Source: Agrostemma githago
Lineage: Eukaryota; Streptophyta; Magnoliopsida; Caryophyllales; Caryophyllaceae
DNA length: 64,000 nt
Direction: 5' to 3'
Assembly: GCA_958450325.1 (NCBI GenBank)
Contig: OY288259.1
Location: 58,740,987 to 58,804,986 of the forward strand
This document shows, one piece after another, positions 49,201-61,449 of the stretch. A model generated the notes under the pieces. The model was not told the DNA's origin and ran no database searches. It worked only from the letters and a program-made list of their open reading frames with translations. Each line of letters begins with the position of its first letter. Position 1 is the first letter of the stretch. The position numbers and the translations under genes were made by a program.

Positions 49201-49302
49201 CATGAGAATGCAGGGCTCTTGTCTCAGATGGCCCTGAACCTGCTGACCGTTTGCTAACTCGTGAATTTGATGGCTACTACACAGCATATTCCTTTCATCC
49301 AT
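46253..49302 (-). CDS. RING-H2 E3 ubiquitin ligase, RHG1A/HIP1/MBR type
   Basis: Five coding exons: 48480-49302, 47724-48106, 47098-47202, 46839-47006 and 46253-46399 (1626 nt, 541 aa), all in phase with GT-AG borders. Residues 1-400 are a low-complexity Asn/Ser/Gly/His/Pro-rich region without a known fold. Residues 403-480 (PNLYEVDFDEYNDHHRDMRL, then LLALSERIGTVSTGLSEDDI) match the conserved segment before the RING in this family. The C-terminal C3H2C3 RING has Cys489, Cys492, Cys507, His509, His512, Cys515, Cys526 and Cys529. The DE-acid plus RING layout is that of RHG1A, HIP1 and MED25-binding MBR ligases; I cannot say which. A likely non-coding first exon begins at 51,131 (donor GTAAGTTT, minus strand) and joins an acceptor at 49,327, giving a 1.8-kb leader intron. 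The start MDERNMLC is the first ATG after that acceptor. Confidence 0.9.
47389..47592. repeat. Inverted-repeat element in the RING gene intron
   Basis: GACCTGGCAAAACTGACC on the left and GGTTGACCCGTTTGCCAGGG on the right face each other about 200 bp apart. Between them are ATGACCCAACCCAAG- and AAATGACCCGACCC-type motifs. A related left end (AGACCTGGCAAACAGGTAAA) occurs in HGO intron 4 near 38,449. Confidence 0.55.
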
Positions 49303-49327
49303 GGCTGACGAAAGAGATGGCAGTGCT

Positions 49328-51235
49328 CTGAACAACTGGTTACAAGAACAAGAAAAAACACACAAAGGCCGGGGCTCAGAAATTATTCGTCAAATATAAC
49401 TACAATTTATTAAATAACCAAAGAGAGTAAACTGCGGCATAAATACTGGCATTTAAACAGATTGAGATTGGCTTGATAGATAATATTAGTAGTCAACAAC
49501 GTAAGGCACTACAATTGATATCAAGTAGAGAGACGTAAACAGATAAAAAAAAAGTAGATGCTGTCTTAATCAGACCCCGGAAGCTTATTTTCGCTTGGTT
49601 CACTTGCTCAACATAAGTGTTTGCTTGAATAAAATATTACGAAGGGAAAGACGAAGGAACGTAAAGGGGAGAGGAAAGGTTCGTGGTGTTTTCATTCCAA
49701 ATTTTCCTAATGCAGGAAGAAGGTTATAGGTGGAAAAATAGATCCCACATTTCCCAACAATGTGTTTTCCTCAAACCCAACTTACAATCCAGATAATGAA
49801 ATGGAATCCCCCTACCTTAATATTAGCAAGACAAGCCAGCTAAATTCCTCAAATGCAATTTGGAATCCCTAATGTCGACGATTTTCAGTGACGTCTTAAA
49901 CAGAACCCAGCATCATATTTTAGCTCATTCCAACGTTCAAGCCTTAAGAATTTTGCAGAGAAGGGGACAGGAAGGAAGTGGGGTGAGAACTGAAGCATGG
50001 TAATTTTCAACGTTGTAAGAAGTAGGAGTAACACCGGATCGCCCATTTTCCAATTCCCACCACTACATTTCCCAGACAGAACAGGAATGTTTACAAGCTC
50101 ATGACAGTCACAAAACCAGAATAACATGGACCCTTTATTCAAGACTCAAGAACTTACGTAATAAGCTACTACTCCGTAAAACTTTAATGGGGAGAAACAA
50201 AGCATTTGCAAAGCGCTAGGCCCAATTCCAAATTTCAGTCCAACAATTCGATCATTTAATACTCCAACAAGCAACACGCAAGAACATCTTCATCGGTCGG
50301 TCAAGAAATACATAAGACAACCCAAATTACAAGCAATAATCCAATATACACATATAATACTGTCAAACCAAGAGTACTTCAATTTCTTTTCACGAAATAA
50401 CACAGTTCTGAGAATTCCGCCTTCTCCAAGACAAATATCTTTGTAAATGCTCTATAACTCCAGCTCTCCTATGGCGTTTTTTTTTTTCCCATTAATCCCA
50501 ACCATTCTAATCAACATACACGCCACACGAATTCGGAAACATGTAACTAAACCTAATGATATTTCATCCAGATTATTCAAGCCTGAACTATGAATTAAAC
50601 CATAGCAGATGTAACAGAAATAATAAGATTAAAAGAGTTTCAAACATAGCACAAATTCATAGTAATAAATTCATATGTATGTAAACTAAAAAGAAAAGAA
50701 AATAAATCATTAAAGATAATTTAATAACAATGATGATAATACTTGAAGATACAATTAGTGTTGTAATTAACAATTACGTTACCTTGTTATCATCAACAAA
50801 TCAAAACCCAGCTGAAAACTATCAACTTTAGCAGATTATAATCAGCAGATAACTTTATTATATACCTGCAATTTCCCAACCCACAAATTAATTACCAAGT
50901 GCAAAAAAAAAAAAAAAATCCCCCCAAAAAAAATACAAATAAATTTCTAAAATTAAAATCTGGGTAATGAAGTCCATAACCCTAAATCCCAGAGCTTAAA
51001 ATCACAATACCCAAGAAAACCCAGAAAAACAAAATAGAAGAAATTGCAATCAAGCAATTAACGATGAAGAATAGGGTAAAATAAAAGGAACCCAATTGAG
51101 AATTGATGATGAATTGAGGAAGAAACTTACGAATTAGATGATTGATTGGGGGATTAATTGATGGATCTTTGACGATGAGGTGAGGTAACCCAGAATTGTG
51201 TATAATAAAGAGAAGGAGGAGAGAGGCGAAAGGGG
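49328..51235 (-). other. Inferred 5' leader intron and first exon of the RING-H2 gene
   Basis: On the minus strand, AATTC at 51,131 is followed by GTAAGTTT. The acceptor TTGTTCAG lies just right of 49,327. The first exon probably covers about 51,131-51,235. Long leader introns are common in plant genes of this sort. Only transcript data can confirm it; no coding sequence is seen in the intron. Confidence 0.5.
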
Positions 51236-53562
51236 GTAATGATATTGGGGTTCTTTATAATAATAATCTATTTATTAATGTCTTTTTTTTTTGCGGAAAA
51301 TAGTGGTGAAGTTTTTTCATTAATTAAAGAAAGAGATAAAATAACGGTTGTGAATTTCGAAAACGTTTTTTATTTCTTAAGAAAAATGGTGGTAAAATGA
51401 ATATTACTTGGAGGTAAAGGAAATTGTTTAGGTGATTTTAGATGCTTTTAGGTGATTTTAATTGATTTGAGACGTATAATGTAAATTGTGACTTATTTCG
51501 TATGTATATTAAAATTCAATTTTAGTGAAGTATTTGTCGATAATTTGGTAATAATCGAACCACTAAGCAAGTATGTTTTTTTTTTCGGTGGTTATTGTTG
51601 AGTTTTTTTACTAAAAATATGATTTGAATTAAAAACAAATACTCGTATGCCTCAAAATGGGGTACTGAATCCCGAATTTAGCGAAATTAATCATGTGGAC
51701 CATTTTTTTATAGAACGTCGAAAAAAATAATTCATTGTGATAAGTGCATTCTTTTATTTTAATTTTTAAAAAAACTTCATCTTGTATAAAAAAAATATTG
51801 ACTTATTTAGTGTGTTTAAATTAATTAAAATATTCTCTCAACGATTTCTCCAACGGGGTCTTAAAATTGAACTCGGTTTCGAAGGGTCACCATCAGCCAT
51901 ATTTAGATAACGATAAACCCCGAAAGATGCCATAGTCTTATATTCGGTGTCTTTCATCTTTAAATCTTTTTTTTTTTTTCGCAATAAGAAACTAACTATT
52001 GTCGCAGAAGTTTTGATCGTGCGTAAATATTTGAATAAGATGCATGATGGATCCGTGTGAAGAAGTTTGTCTCGAAAATACCTCCTTCGTGAGATTTCTT
52101 TTGTGTTGTTTTTCAATGATTGTTCAACAAAGAAAAGCACGACGACTCTTATAACAATACATTTTCAACGTGCTCTAAGAAGTTGCGATGAAATATGTGT
52201 AAAAGTCAACCGGTGAATCAGGGATAGAGGGGTAAATGTTTTTATTTACGTGCGAGTACCCTTGGTGTAACATTTCTTTTTTGTTATCATTAATATTTAA
52301 GTTAAACAGCATTGAATATATCAAGTTCAAACTCGTTCATAATGTTCAAGCTATTAAAATCTTTGATCGTTCTTTTAGGAGTTTTGAGTTTGTCTGGTCA
52401 CACAAGTTGAGTAATTAACCATATTGCGTTATACATGTTGGGGGTGACATGGCAAACTTCAATTTCTTCAAACAATATGTTTCATACAAGGCGAATAAAA
52501 TCACAAATATATTTTAATTGTACGTTTTTTTTACTAAACTTGTAAATGTTGAGTTTAATTTCTGTTTTACAAGAAATAAGCACGTTTTAAATATTTAATA
52601 CAATCATCTTTTCCGTTGCTTAAAACGAACACATGAGGCGATAGCAAATTGACACATATAGTATGGAAAACGTAAGGAAATATCTTTGCATTTATTTTAA
52701 TTTGGTCCACGAGCTTCATAAAACCCCATTTCCATATACTTCGCACATGATACAACGAGAAAACAATGACCTAAGACGTACGGAGTACATTTCTATTAAC
52801 CCTCTCTAAAATAGTAAAATTCATGATAACTCAAACACTTAAAACGAACGCAAATCTATTAAGTTGAATACTCGTAAATCGTAATTAAGCTAATGAAAAT
52901 ATTAATCTCATGTGAACTAATAAATTAAGTAGATAGCCGCCTAATGGGATTAGCAAGTGTGAAAGACTAAGGTATAAAGTATAAACTCCTTTGGTCATCT
53001 TCCAAACTTGTAATTTAACTTGGTTAAGATGGTTAGGTCAGGAAGATACCCATGTTTTTTTGGCAGCCTTAGCTTTGTGCACAACACAAATTCACAATAA
53101 TAATAATAATAAATTAGCTGGATTTATTTATATTTTGTACGGATTGTCTATTTTATGATAAATATATCTTTCATATAGTTATAATGATCAAATGTCACTC
53201 ATGGTTAGGTAAGACAAGATAGAAAAATATCTCAAAAATAATAAATTATTTATCTTTATCTACCCGTATAAATAATATTTTACGTGTCACAAATTTATAA
53301 CTAATATACTCGTTACAAACATAATCGCTAATGTGTACCCCTAGGCTAGCCCTCTAATGAGGATAACCCCAACACACTGTGGCGACATTGCATATTCCCT
53401 TATCCTTGTAGATAGATGCTTCGCATATTATTTACACATGCTCACAATTACATTCTATCAAGTACTCCTACAGTCCTACAATCCTATTCCGTAGTTCCTT
53501 CATTCTGTTCTCACTTTTAATCAGACGTGAAGAATAAAATATGCTCAAATGAGAACATCTAC
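51236..53562. other. Intergenic DNA, no gene recognised
   Basis: AT-rich sequence with one 100-codon frame on the minus strand (51,838-52,140) that resembles no family I know and is probably chance. A TACGGAGTA word lies near 52,779. The right edge is the copia target site TCTAC (53,558-53,562). Confidence 0.5.
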
Positions 53563-53851
53563 TGTTGAGCCCATCTCATATCAGCCCACTAAGGAATGAT
53601 ACCACATGTCACACTGATACCTTAGACCGAAGAAGCGGACATGTTGTGGCACTTGATCCAACGTGATACATTCTTTCACTACTAAGCCCACTTTCCTTTT
53701 TTAGGTTTCTTACTCTGGTTATATGTATATATAGTGTTGATCTTCCTACAGCAGCCAGGTATCATCCATATTATTACATCATTCAAATACAAACTAAGTT
53801 TCAACTTTTCCATTCACATCAAACAATGGAATTTCGTTACAAAATTTATCA
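53563..53851 (+). repeat. Copia 5' LTR, 289 bp
   Basis: Starts TGTTGAGCCC and ends AATTTATCA. It differs from the 3' LTR by seven substitutions and one 1-bp indel. A TATATATA box near 53,731 is the likely promoter core. Confidence 0.95.
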
Positions 53852-53863
53852 TGGTATCAGAGC
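53852..53863 (+). other. Primer binding site for initiator-Met tRNA
   Basis: TGGTATCAGAGC directly follows the 5' LTR. This is the standard copia primer site. Confidence 0.95.
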
Positions 53864-54035
53864 GGGTTAATACCCGTCATACGGTTTCAACAACATTCAG
53901 GTGATATCTTCTCATATCCACCATCAAGTTTCAACCTTTTGTCATTTTTTCATTATTTATTTGCTCTCCCTGTTATTCCTGCCAGTCATATACTCCAAAG
54001 TTTGAGTCTTTATCTCGGTTTGTCCTTCCTCCATC

Positions 54036-54980
54036 ATGCCTGATTCAGACAGCGGTAATAGTAAGGTAACCCAAACCATAGATCTTTCAGACCCACTCTA
54101 TGTTCACCCTGGAGACAGTACAGGACAACTTATTGTGTCCACACCCTTTGACGGAAATGGCTTCGGGGCGTGGAAAAGATCTATGCTCATAGCATTGTCG
54201 GCTAAAAACAAAATTGGGTTCATAAATGGGGATATTCCTAAGCCCAAACCAGGGGATGCTAAGCTTCGACATTGGGAGAGATGCAATGACATGGTCATAT
54301 CATGGATTATCAGTTCTGTCCACAAAGATATCCGTGAATATGTCATGTATTCTGAAACCGCCCAGGAAATTTGGGAGGAATTAAAGGAGAGGTTTGAACA
54401 GTTCAATGGTGCTAAACTTTACCAGATACGACACCAACTCAATGACACTACTCAAGGGTCTGATTCCATCTCTACTTATTTTGTCAAATTGAAGAAACTG
54501 TAGGAAGAAATAAAATGCATTGGGACACGACCAATCTGTACTTGTCATGCTAACAAAGAAACCATCAAACACGAGGAGAATGAAAGGCTTATCGAGTTCT
54601 TAATGGGGCTGAATGAATCTTACAACATCATAAGGGGAAATATCTTAATGATGGAACCTCTTCCAACCTTGAATACAGCCTATTCTCTTCTCATTCAAGA
54701 GGAAAAACAAAGGGAAATCACCTCTCAGAGTCCTCTCAATCTGGATGCTTCAGCCATGGCAGCGAGAACCTGGAACGGGCACCAGAATATTCAGAACAGA
54801 AATATCACAGCAACACAACAACCAGGCAGCTTCAAACCTAACAACAAGAATGGTGCACCTTACACCGAAAAAAGAAACTCTTATTTCTGTACCCACTGCA
54901 ACATGGAAGGACACAGCAATTCCAGATGTTATCTTTTTCACCCTGAACTCAGGAAGAACAGAAATAGTAATGTCAACTAA
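54036..54980 (+). pseudogene. Copia gag, interrupted by an in-frame stop
   Basis: The frame opens at 54,036 with a typical copia gag (DPLYVHPGDSTG, then WKRSMLIALSAKNK and the LKERFEQ block). A TAG at 54,501-54,503 interrupts it; the same frame then continues past the gag middle to a CCHC zinc knuckle (CTHCNMEGHSNSRC) and a TAA at 54,978-54,980. The second stop may be the natural gag end or a further break. The capsid-forming role is family knowledge; this copy cannot make the whole protein without readthrough. Confidence 0.85.
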
Positions 54981-56530
54981 GGTGTTGGACCTCAGAATGT
55001 GCATCAAACAGGAAGCTCAAGTATGGGTACAACAAATCTGGTTGAATATGATCAAATGATGGTAGATTTGGGTAAGTTCAATGGCACTAATTCAGGAGAG
55101 ACTCATGCTATGATGGCATGTAACCTTCTAAGTTTTATTTCTCCTAACCACAACCATGAATGGATAATAGATAGTGGGGCTTCGAGTCACATTACACCGC
55201 ACCTAAGCATGTTTACCACCTTCCATATCCTTGAACCTCTCTCTAACATCACCGTTCCCAATGGCAACAAAGCACAGGTCAAGCACATAGGCACCGTCAC
55301 ACTCACGCCTCACATCACTCTTCACAATGTTTTACATGTCCCCGATTTTCAATTTAATCTCATGTCTGCTAGTAAACTTTCCAAAGATCTTTCTTCTCAG
55401 GTCGTTTTCACATCGAACCACTGCATCCTTCAAGTTCCTTCCACGAACACATCCTTGATCCTTGGTAATCAAAAGAACGGACTATATTTTGCTGACCTCA
55501 AGCCTTTTCAAGCTCACAAAGAAGCTGCTTTTGCCAACCCCTCATCTCAAACTTGTGCTGTCGCTACCAATGTTGTCTCTATTGATAGATGGCATTGTAG
55601 ATTAGGCCATATTCCTTTATCTAGCATGAAACAACTCCCTGTAATTCGTAATTGCAAACAGCAACAACTTTCAGTTTGTCAAATTTGTCCCAAAGCAAAA
55701 TTTCATAGACTTTCTTTTCCACTTAGTACTTCCACTTCTTCTTCTAATTTTGAAATATTACATGTCGATTTATGGGGACCTTATTTCCATCCTACCCATT
55801 CCGGACATAGATTTTTCTTAACCATAGTAGACGATCATTCCAGAACAACATGGACACATTTATTGAGTCATAAAAGTAATACCTTAACCATCCTAAAAAG
55901 TTTCGTGCAATACATTGAAACACAATTTCAAACCGTTGTCAAAACTATTCGAAGTGATAATGGTGTAGAATTTTCTGAAAAACAAGCAAAAGAATTCTAC
56001 ACATCTAAAGGAATCACTCACCAAACCTCTTGTGTCGACACTCCGCAACAAAACGGTGTTGTGGAAAGGAAACACCGTCATCTACTTAACACGGCTAGGA
56101 GTCTCTTCTTTCAATCCAATCTCCCTATACAATTTTGGGGAGAATGCATTCTCACCTCCACCTATCTCATTAACAGGATGTCATCTCCTCTCTTGAACCA
56201 CAAAACACCTCTTGAAATCCTTCATAAACAAACATCATCATACACTCATCTTAGAAGCTGTGGCTGTCTGTGTTTTGTTGCCACACCTAAACGGGATAGA
56301 ACTAAATTTGACCCTAGAGCTAGTCCTTGTGTTTTTTTAGGATATCCCACTGGTAAAAAGGCTTACACAATTATGGACCTTCAAACCCACAAAATATTCC
56401 ACTCAAGAGACGTAACTTTTCATGAAAACATTTTCCCCTTTCATACACACGACCTCTCCAAATACTTCCCAACCTCAACAACACCGACTCCTCCCGAAAC
56501 AATGACTGACCCAATTTTCTTCAACATAGT
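54981..56530 (+). pseudogene. Copia protease-integrase part of pol
   Basis: An open stretch (ATG at 54,999) in the same frame as gag. The protease motif DSGASSH lies near residue 60. The zinc-binding pre-integrase motif (WHCRLGH...CQIC) follows. The integrase core has D in HVDLWGP, D in RSDNGVEF and E in GVVERKH. After the GYPTGKKAY region, which normally leads into the linker and reverse transcriptase, the sequence jumps near 56,525 to RNase H in another frame. About half of pol is thus absent. Confidence 0.88.
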
Positions 56531-56872
56531 ATCGAGCCATGTCCCAAGCTGCTGCTGAGGTTACTTGGTTAGTTCGTCTTCTCACTGAAATGGGTGTTCA
56601 TAATCTCGCACCTGTCACTTTGCATTGTGACAACAAAAGCGCCTTACACATCGCCAAAAATCCTGTATTTCACGAGCGCACAAAGCATATTGAGCTCGAT
56701 TGCCATTTCACTAGGGATAAAGTCATGGAAGGGTTACTTCAACTCAGCTACACACCCACTACGGACCAGTTAGCAGATGTCTTTACCAAGATTCTGCCCT
56801 CTCAGCAGCATTGGCGTCTTCTTTCCATTCTGGGAATGTCTCCTTTGCCCCATTCTCCAGCTTGCGAGGGGA
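56528..56872 (+). pseudogene. Copia RNase H tail and polypurine tract
   Basis: A frame shifted relative to integrase codes the end of copia RNase H: EVTWLVRLL, HCDNKSALHIAKNPVFHERT, HIELDCHFTRDK and TTDQLADVFTK are recognisable. The reverse-transcriptase active-site region is absent upstream. The purine-rich GCGAGGGGA just before 56,873 is the plus-strand primer site. Confidence 0.85.
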
Positions 56873-57160
56873 TGTTGAGTCCATCTCATATCAGCCCACT
56901 AAGGAATGATACCACATGTCACACTGATACCTTAGTCCGAAGAAGCGGACATGTTGTGGCACTTGATCCAACATGATACATTCTTCACTACTAAGCCCAC
57001 TTTCCTTTTTTAGGTTTCTTACTCTGGTTATATGTATATATAGTGTTGATCTTCCTACAGCAGCCAGGTATCATCCATATTATTACAACATTCAAATACA
57101 AACTAAGCTTCAACTCTTCCATTCACATCAAACAATGGAATTTCATTACAAAATTTATCA
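56873..57160 (+). repeat. Copia 3' LTR, 288 bp
   Basis: Starts TGTTGAGTCC and ends AATTTATCA, followed by the TCTAC target duplication. About 97% identical to the 5' LTR. Confidence 0.95.
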
Positions 57161-57165
57161 TCTAC

Positions 57166-57846
57166 TTGGGATGGAAGCAGTACTCTACTTCATTTATGTT
57201 CGTCTTGGATACAAGCAAAGTACTATATGCTTTTAACGTACTAAAGTTCGAGCTAGAAACTTTACTTAATTAAGTAATCAAGCAAGTTAAATAAATGCGG
57301 TTTCTAATAATAACAACAGAAACTTTAATCACAATGTACAACGAGAGAATCCAATACGTAAAAGCAAATGAAAGCAATAGTATGATGGATTTATATCTCT
57401 AATTCTCTATCGCCGAAAGCATGAAGTTAACTTGTGGAACTTGGATGTCAAAGTCACGATGACCCGAATCCAAGGATATGATAGCCAAGGTATGAATCGC
57501 AAGGGAGACGGGTCAATCACATGAATCATTTATCTACATGTTAGTTACGATTTACGAGCCTCCGTCGACCAACTAAATGAACCCGTGAAAAAGAGGTAAA
57601 CTTAAGTGTTAAGAATTTTATTACTCTGACCGAGAGTTTGAGAATTCAATTCTCACCTGCGACGTGTAGTACGTTTTTTGTTTTCAAAAAAAACAACTAA
57701 ATGAACCAAACCTAAATAATAAGCCCAATAAACTCACAACTTTCCCCAATTAAAAGAAAAATCAAGCCCATATTTCCACCCAACATATATATAAACACTA
57801 CTATTTCCGCCACTTTCAATTTTTTCCGCAACCTCAAGTTCGTAAG
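57166..57846 (+). promoter_or_regulatory. REX4 upstream region with TATA box
   Basis: Between the copia element and REX4 no gene is seen. TATATATAAA at 57,786-57,795, about 50 bp before the start codon, is a good TATA box. This leaves room for only a short leader. The copia element ends about 680 bp upstream of the gene. Confidence 0.6.
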
Positions 57847-60800
57847 ATGAATACCCAACCAAAGAAAAATGAGAAGACGTCGAAAACGAAGAACAAGAAA
57901 CCTAATCAATTGCCGATAAACCCTAATTGGGATCAACTTCGTCAAGTAATTTCCCCTAATTTCGCTCACTTTCTTCTAATTCTCATCCGTTTCGTATCGA
58001 TTTATGCTTCTTTCTTTTCTGTTGTAGAAATTGAATCTTCACCGTAACAAACCTAGTTCAAATGGCGATGCTCAACCTACCATCTTAGGTCAATTTTTTC
58101 ATCTTTTCTTAATTTCATTCATAATCTACTGTATTATTTTTGCTGCTGCTGCTGAATCAGTAGGTTATATCAGGTCGATTCTTTCGCGGTTTCTAGTATA
58201 ATTGCTTGTGTTCATTTGATATAACATAAGCGCATATTTGTGTATTTTGTTGTCGTTGTTATTGTTGTTGTTGAACTGGTAAGTTTTGCAGGAAAGCGAA
58301 AAGAGCGCTCAGATTCGAGTACTGTGGAATTGAAGCCGAGTAATATACTTGAGCCTGTTAACTCTGATTTTAGGTATTTGCTTATCTGTTTCAGCTATGA
58401 GGTATCTTTTGATGTTAATGCTTATTTAGCTGGTTAATGGACTACTATGCTAAAACCGGTTTGATTGAGCTGTTTCGGAGTTTTTGAGTTGCTTATTATG
58501 CTGCAATGTTGTTTCGCCATTGTGTCAAGTTGTTCACAAACTCTTGTTAAGTTGATTTACCGAGCTTTTGAAGTTTCTACAAAACATGCTAAAACTCATC
58601 TACAAAGGTCCAACAAGTCGTGGAGCTCCTATGAAATAGTTTAGTTGCTGGTAATCTTATCCATGATTTGACGCAATGAAGTGAAGGTTATCTTTGCTAT
58701 GATTACAGCCTCCTATCGTTGTAGAGAGGATTTACCTTTTAGTTTGTCCCGATTTGTGAATTACGGAGTATTTTTTACCGTCGCTACCAAACGTGCTACT
58801 TATTTGATCATTGGCAAGCAGTTAGAGTTTAGAAGGTGTTCAAGTACGTGGTGATTCAATTTGCATATTATGTATTGTAAGGAGTAAGAATTTGTAGGTT
58901 GCACAAATGCTGATTGTGACTGTATTGTGGTTTTTATGGGACTGCTCGTATAGAGCCTGACTTGCTGCTTTTTTTTCCCTTCAGTGTAACCAAAGAGATC
59001 GCTATGGATTGTGAAATGGTTGGAGTTAGTCCTCAAGGAAATAAAAGTGCCCTTGGACGGGTTACACTGGTACAGTTTCTTTCTCGATCTTATGTTTGAT
59101 TATGTCATTTTAACACGTTCACAATTTGTTTCCCTTGGTTATCAATCAAGGGTTTGGGCCTCACACTAAAGTCCTCCCGAAAACCGACACATAGAAATAA
59201 GTCGGTCATCACCTTGGAGTCCATGATTGCATGTCTCTTTTCATGATTGTGGCAAACTATTGGACATACAGAAGGCTTAAACCAACAATGTAGTTCAAAA
59301 TTTTCGGATCTCCTATAGTGAATGTAATTGGCTGAATAGTGACGTTGTATATGGGTCTTCCCCTTAGTCTTTGCCTTTCCCATTCATAATATTTTTTGTC
59401 ATATGGGTTCCATTACTGGACCCTCTTTAACTACTTAATGTAATCCAGTTTTTGTCAGGTCAACAAGTGGGGAAATGTAGTATACGATGAATTTGTGCGC
59501 CCTGTTGAACGTGTTGTTGACTTCCGCACAGAAGTTAGTGGAATTCGGCCCCGTGATTTGAAGAAAGGTACGCAGAACGTCTGATTGTGTTATTTCTTTC
59601 ATATTTGAAGAGTAGTGCATAATATTGATACCAGCATGTCTTATCTTCCTAGCTTTCCTGCGTTGGGACACATCATTCTCTATTATGTCTTTGGACGATT
59701 AGACAAATGTTAGGCTAGGTGATTAGTGCCTTACCAATTTCCTGCTGCCATTCTGGTTGACTCGTTCATGATAGTCAATCTTGTGAGTTATAGCTTTAGT
59801 AATGTCTGTACTCAACCAAAGTTACTATATGCCGAAGTTGAAGAGAAATTCTAGGTCGATGTCCCATTGCGTTCTCTTGTTAAAGGAATGGCGAAAGACT
59901 AAGTGATGATTCTATGCCTACATACGAATTGAAATCATGGAAACGTCAATTTTAAGTGTATCGACTTCTTTTTTTGTTTTGGTCAAAATACAAAGTGAAA
60001 GACGAAAATCTAAGTAAATCATGGACGGCATAACTGCTTGGGTGTGTCTTTGCTGCCTTCTGGTCAAGTGCTCCTTATTTATCTTGTAGCTGTATCGGCT
60101 GCTTTTGCAGCTAAAGATTTTCCCACTGTCCAGGAAAAGGTGGCAGAGCTCATTAAAGGAAGGATTCTTGTTGGCCATGCTTTACGGAATGATCTAAAGG
60201 TTGTTTGCTCTGCTCCCTCTTCCTAGGCCCATATTTCGTGAATGCATAAGATAATTAGATGTCCCTTTTTTTGTTTTTTAATATGTTTCAAGTGATTGTT
60301 TTTTCTTAATAGGCTTTGCTGCTAAGTCACCCAAAAAGAGATACGCGTGACACTTCGGAATACCAACCATTTTTGAAGTATGCTTCTCCCCTTTTCTTCT
60401 TTAATATTCATTTTTTGGTTTTAGTTTTATCCTTAATGAAATACACAAGCAATATAGTACGAGTAGCAAGTATTCATTCTTGAACTGGTGTTACCCAATT
60501 GGTGCAGAGAAAGTCATCGAAAGGCACTTCGGCACCTTGCCACTGAATTTCTTGGTGTCTCAATCCAGACTGGGGAGCATTGCCCTGTATGTTTCATGTT
60601 ATATTGAGTTATTTTTGTTTTGAGATTTTTTTTTTTTTTTTTTCTCCCTCCCTCATTTCCATCCAACTCTATTTTCCACTTGAGACATGGGACAAGTGTA
60701 AACTGCTGAAGTTATGGTTATACAACCCGTGGTTTTTGCATTCTCGCTTGGACCGGTATTTGGATAAAAAAAATACTGCTAGAAAAGCGGGGCTTGTTGC

Positions 60801-61449
60801 ATAGTGATTTGGAAAAGAGTTCTTTTTTTTCATGGGTTTTTATTGTCGTCGAGCCATTTTCCCGTGTAGGTGTTCAATATGACGGACATAAAACGCAACA
60901 TGTTTACATTACGGAGGTTTAGTGAGCATCATGTTGAGTTTCTTTACTATTTTCTTGTCAGGGAATTTCTTATCTATAAAAAGGTTTTCAAAGAAATAGC
61001 TTCGTAGTCACGTTAGCCATGCTTGGGCTCTTGGGATGATTTTAGGCGCTGCAATCTCTGTGGCTTTGTAGTAATCTTGGGTTTTCAGGAAATTTAAAAA
61101 CCTCAATTGGATTAGGCACATCACTTGATTAATCCTATGCGCATATTCCTTTTCATTTTGCTTGATAAAGTGTTGTTTTCTTTAGTAACCGTGATCCAGG
61201 TTCATCTAATGAACATCTAGCTCCCTTGATAGAATATCTGGTCACTGGTACCTACAATTAACCTTTCCTGCTTACCAATAAATAAACATGTTTCAGATTG
61301 AAGATGCTCGTGCAGCGATGCTGCTCTACCAAAGGCACAGGAAAGAATGGGAGAAGAGTGCTAAAGATCGCTCAAGGCTTGTGGAGAAGCAAAAGAAACG
61401 TAAAAACAAGAACACGAAGCATACAGGGAATGTAGCTTCCGAATCATGA
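57847..61449 (+). CDS. REX4: REX4-like 3'-5' RNA exonuclease (DEDDh)
   Basis: Nine exons: 57847-57945, 58028-58088, 58292-58373, 58985-59069, 59459-59567, 60111-60199, 60313-60377, 60508-60586 and 61297-61449 (822 nt, 273 aa), all GT-AG and in phase. Residues 1-80 are a Lys-rich nuclear/nucleolar type leader. The exonuclease domain (about 84-240) has Asp89 and Glu91 in AMDCEMVG, Asp173 in GHALRNDLK, and His221 with Asp226 in EHCPIED, a complete DEDDh set. The tail is Lys/Arg-rich (KQKKRKNKNTK). In yeast, Rex4 takes part in pre-rRNA processing; this role is inferred by family. The start is the first ATG after the TATA box, and the leader resembles other plant REX4 proteins. Nothing in the gene looks damaged. 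Confidence 0.93.

Larger units (their letters stand above)
53563..57160 (+). mobile_element. Ty1/copia LTR retrotransposon, internally deleted
   Basis: A 3598-bp element bounded by LTRs and a perfect 5-bp target duplication TCTAC (53,558-53,562 and 57,161-57,165). Order: 5' LTR, initiator-Met tRNA primer site, gag with a zinc knuckle, protease, integrase, RNase H tail, purine tract, 3' LTR. The order with integrase before RNase H makes it copia. The reverse transcriptase between integrase and RNase H is missing and the frame is broken, so it is a dead copy. Confidence 0.95.

Noticed and set aside
51838..52140. 100-codon minus-strand frame
   Set aside because: No recognisable domain, Lys-rich run from a T tract, no splice or promoter support; kept as unassigned.
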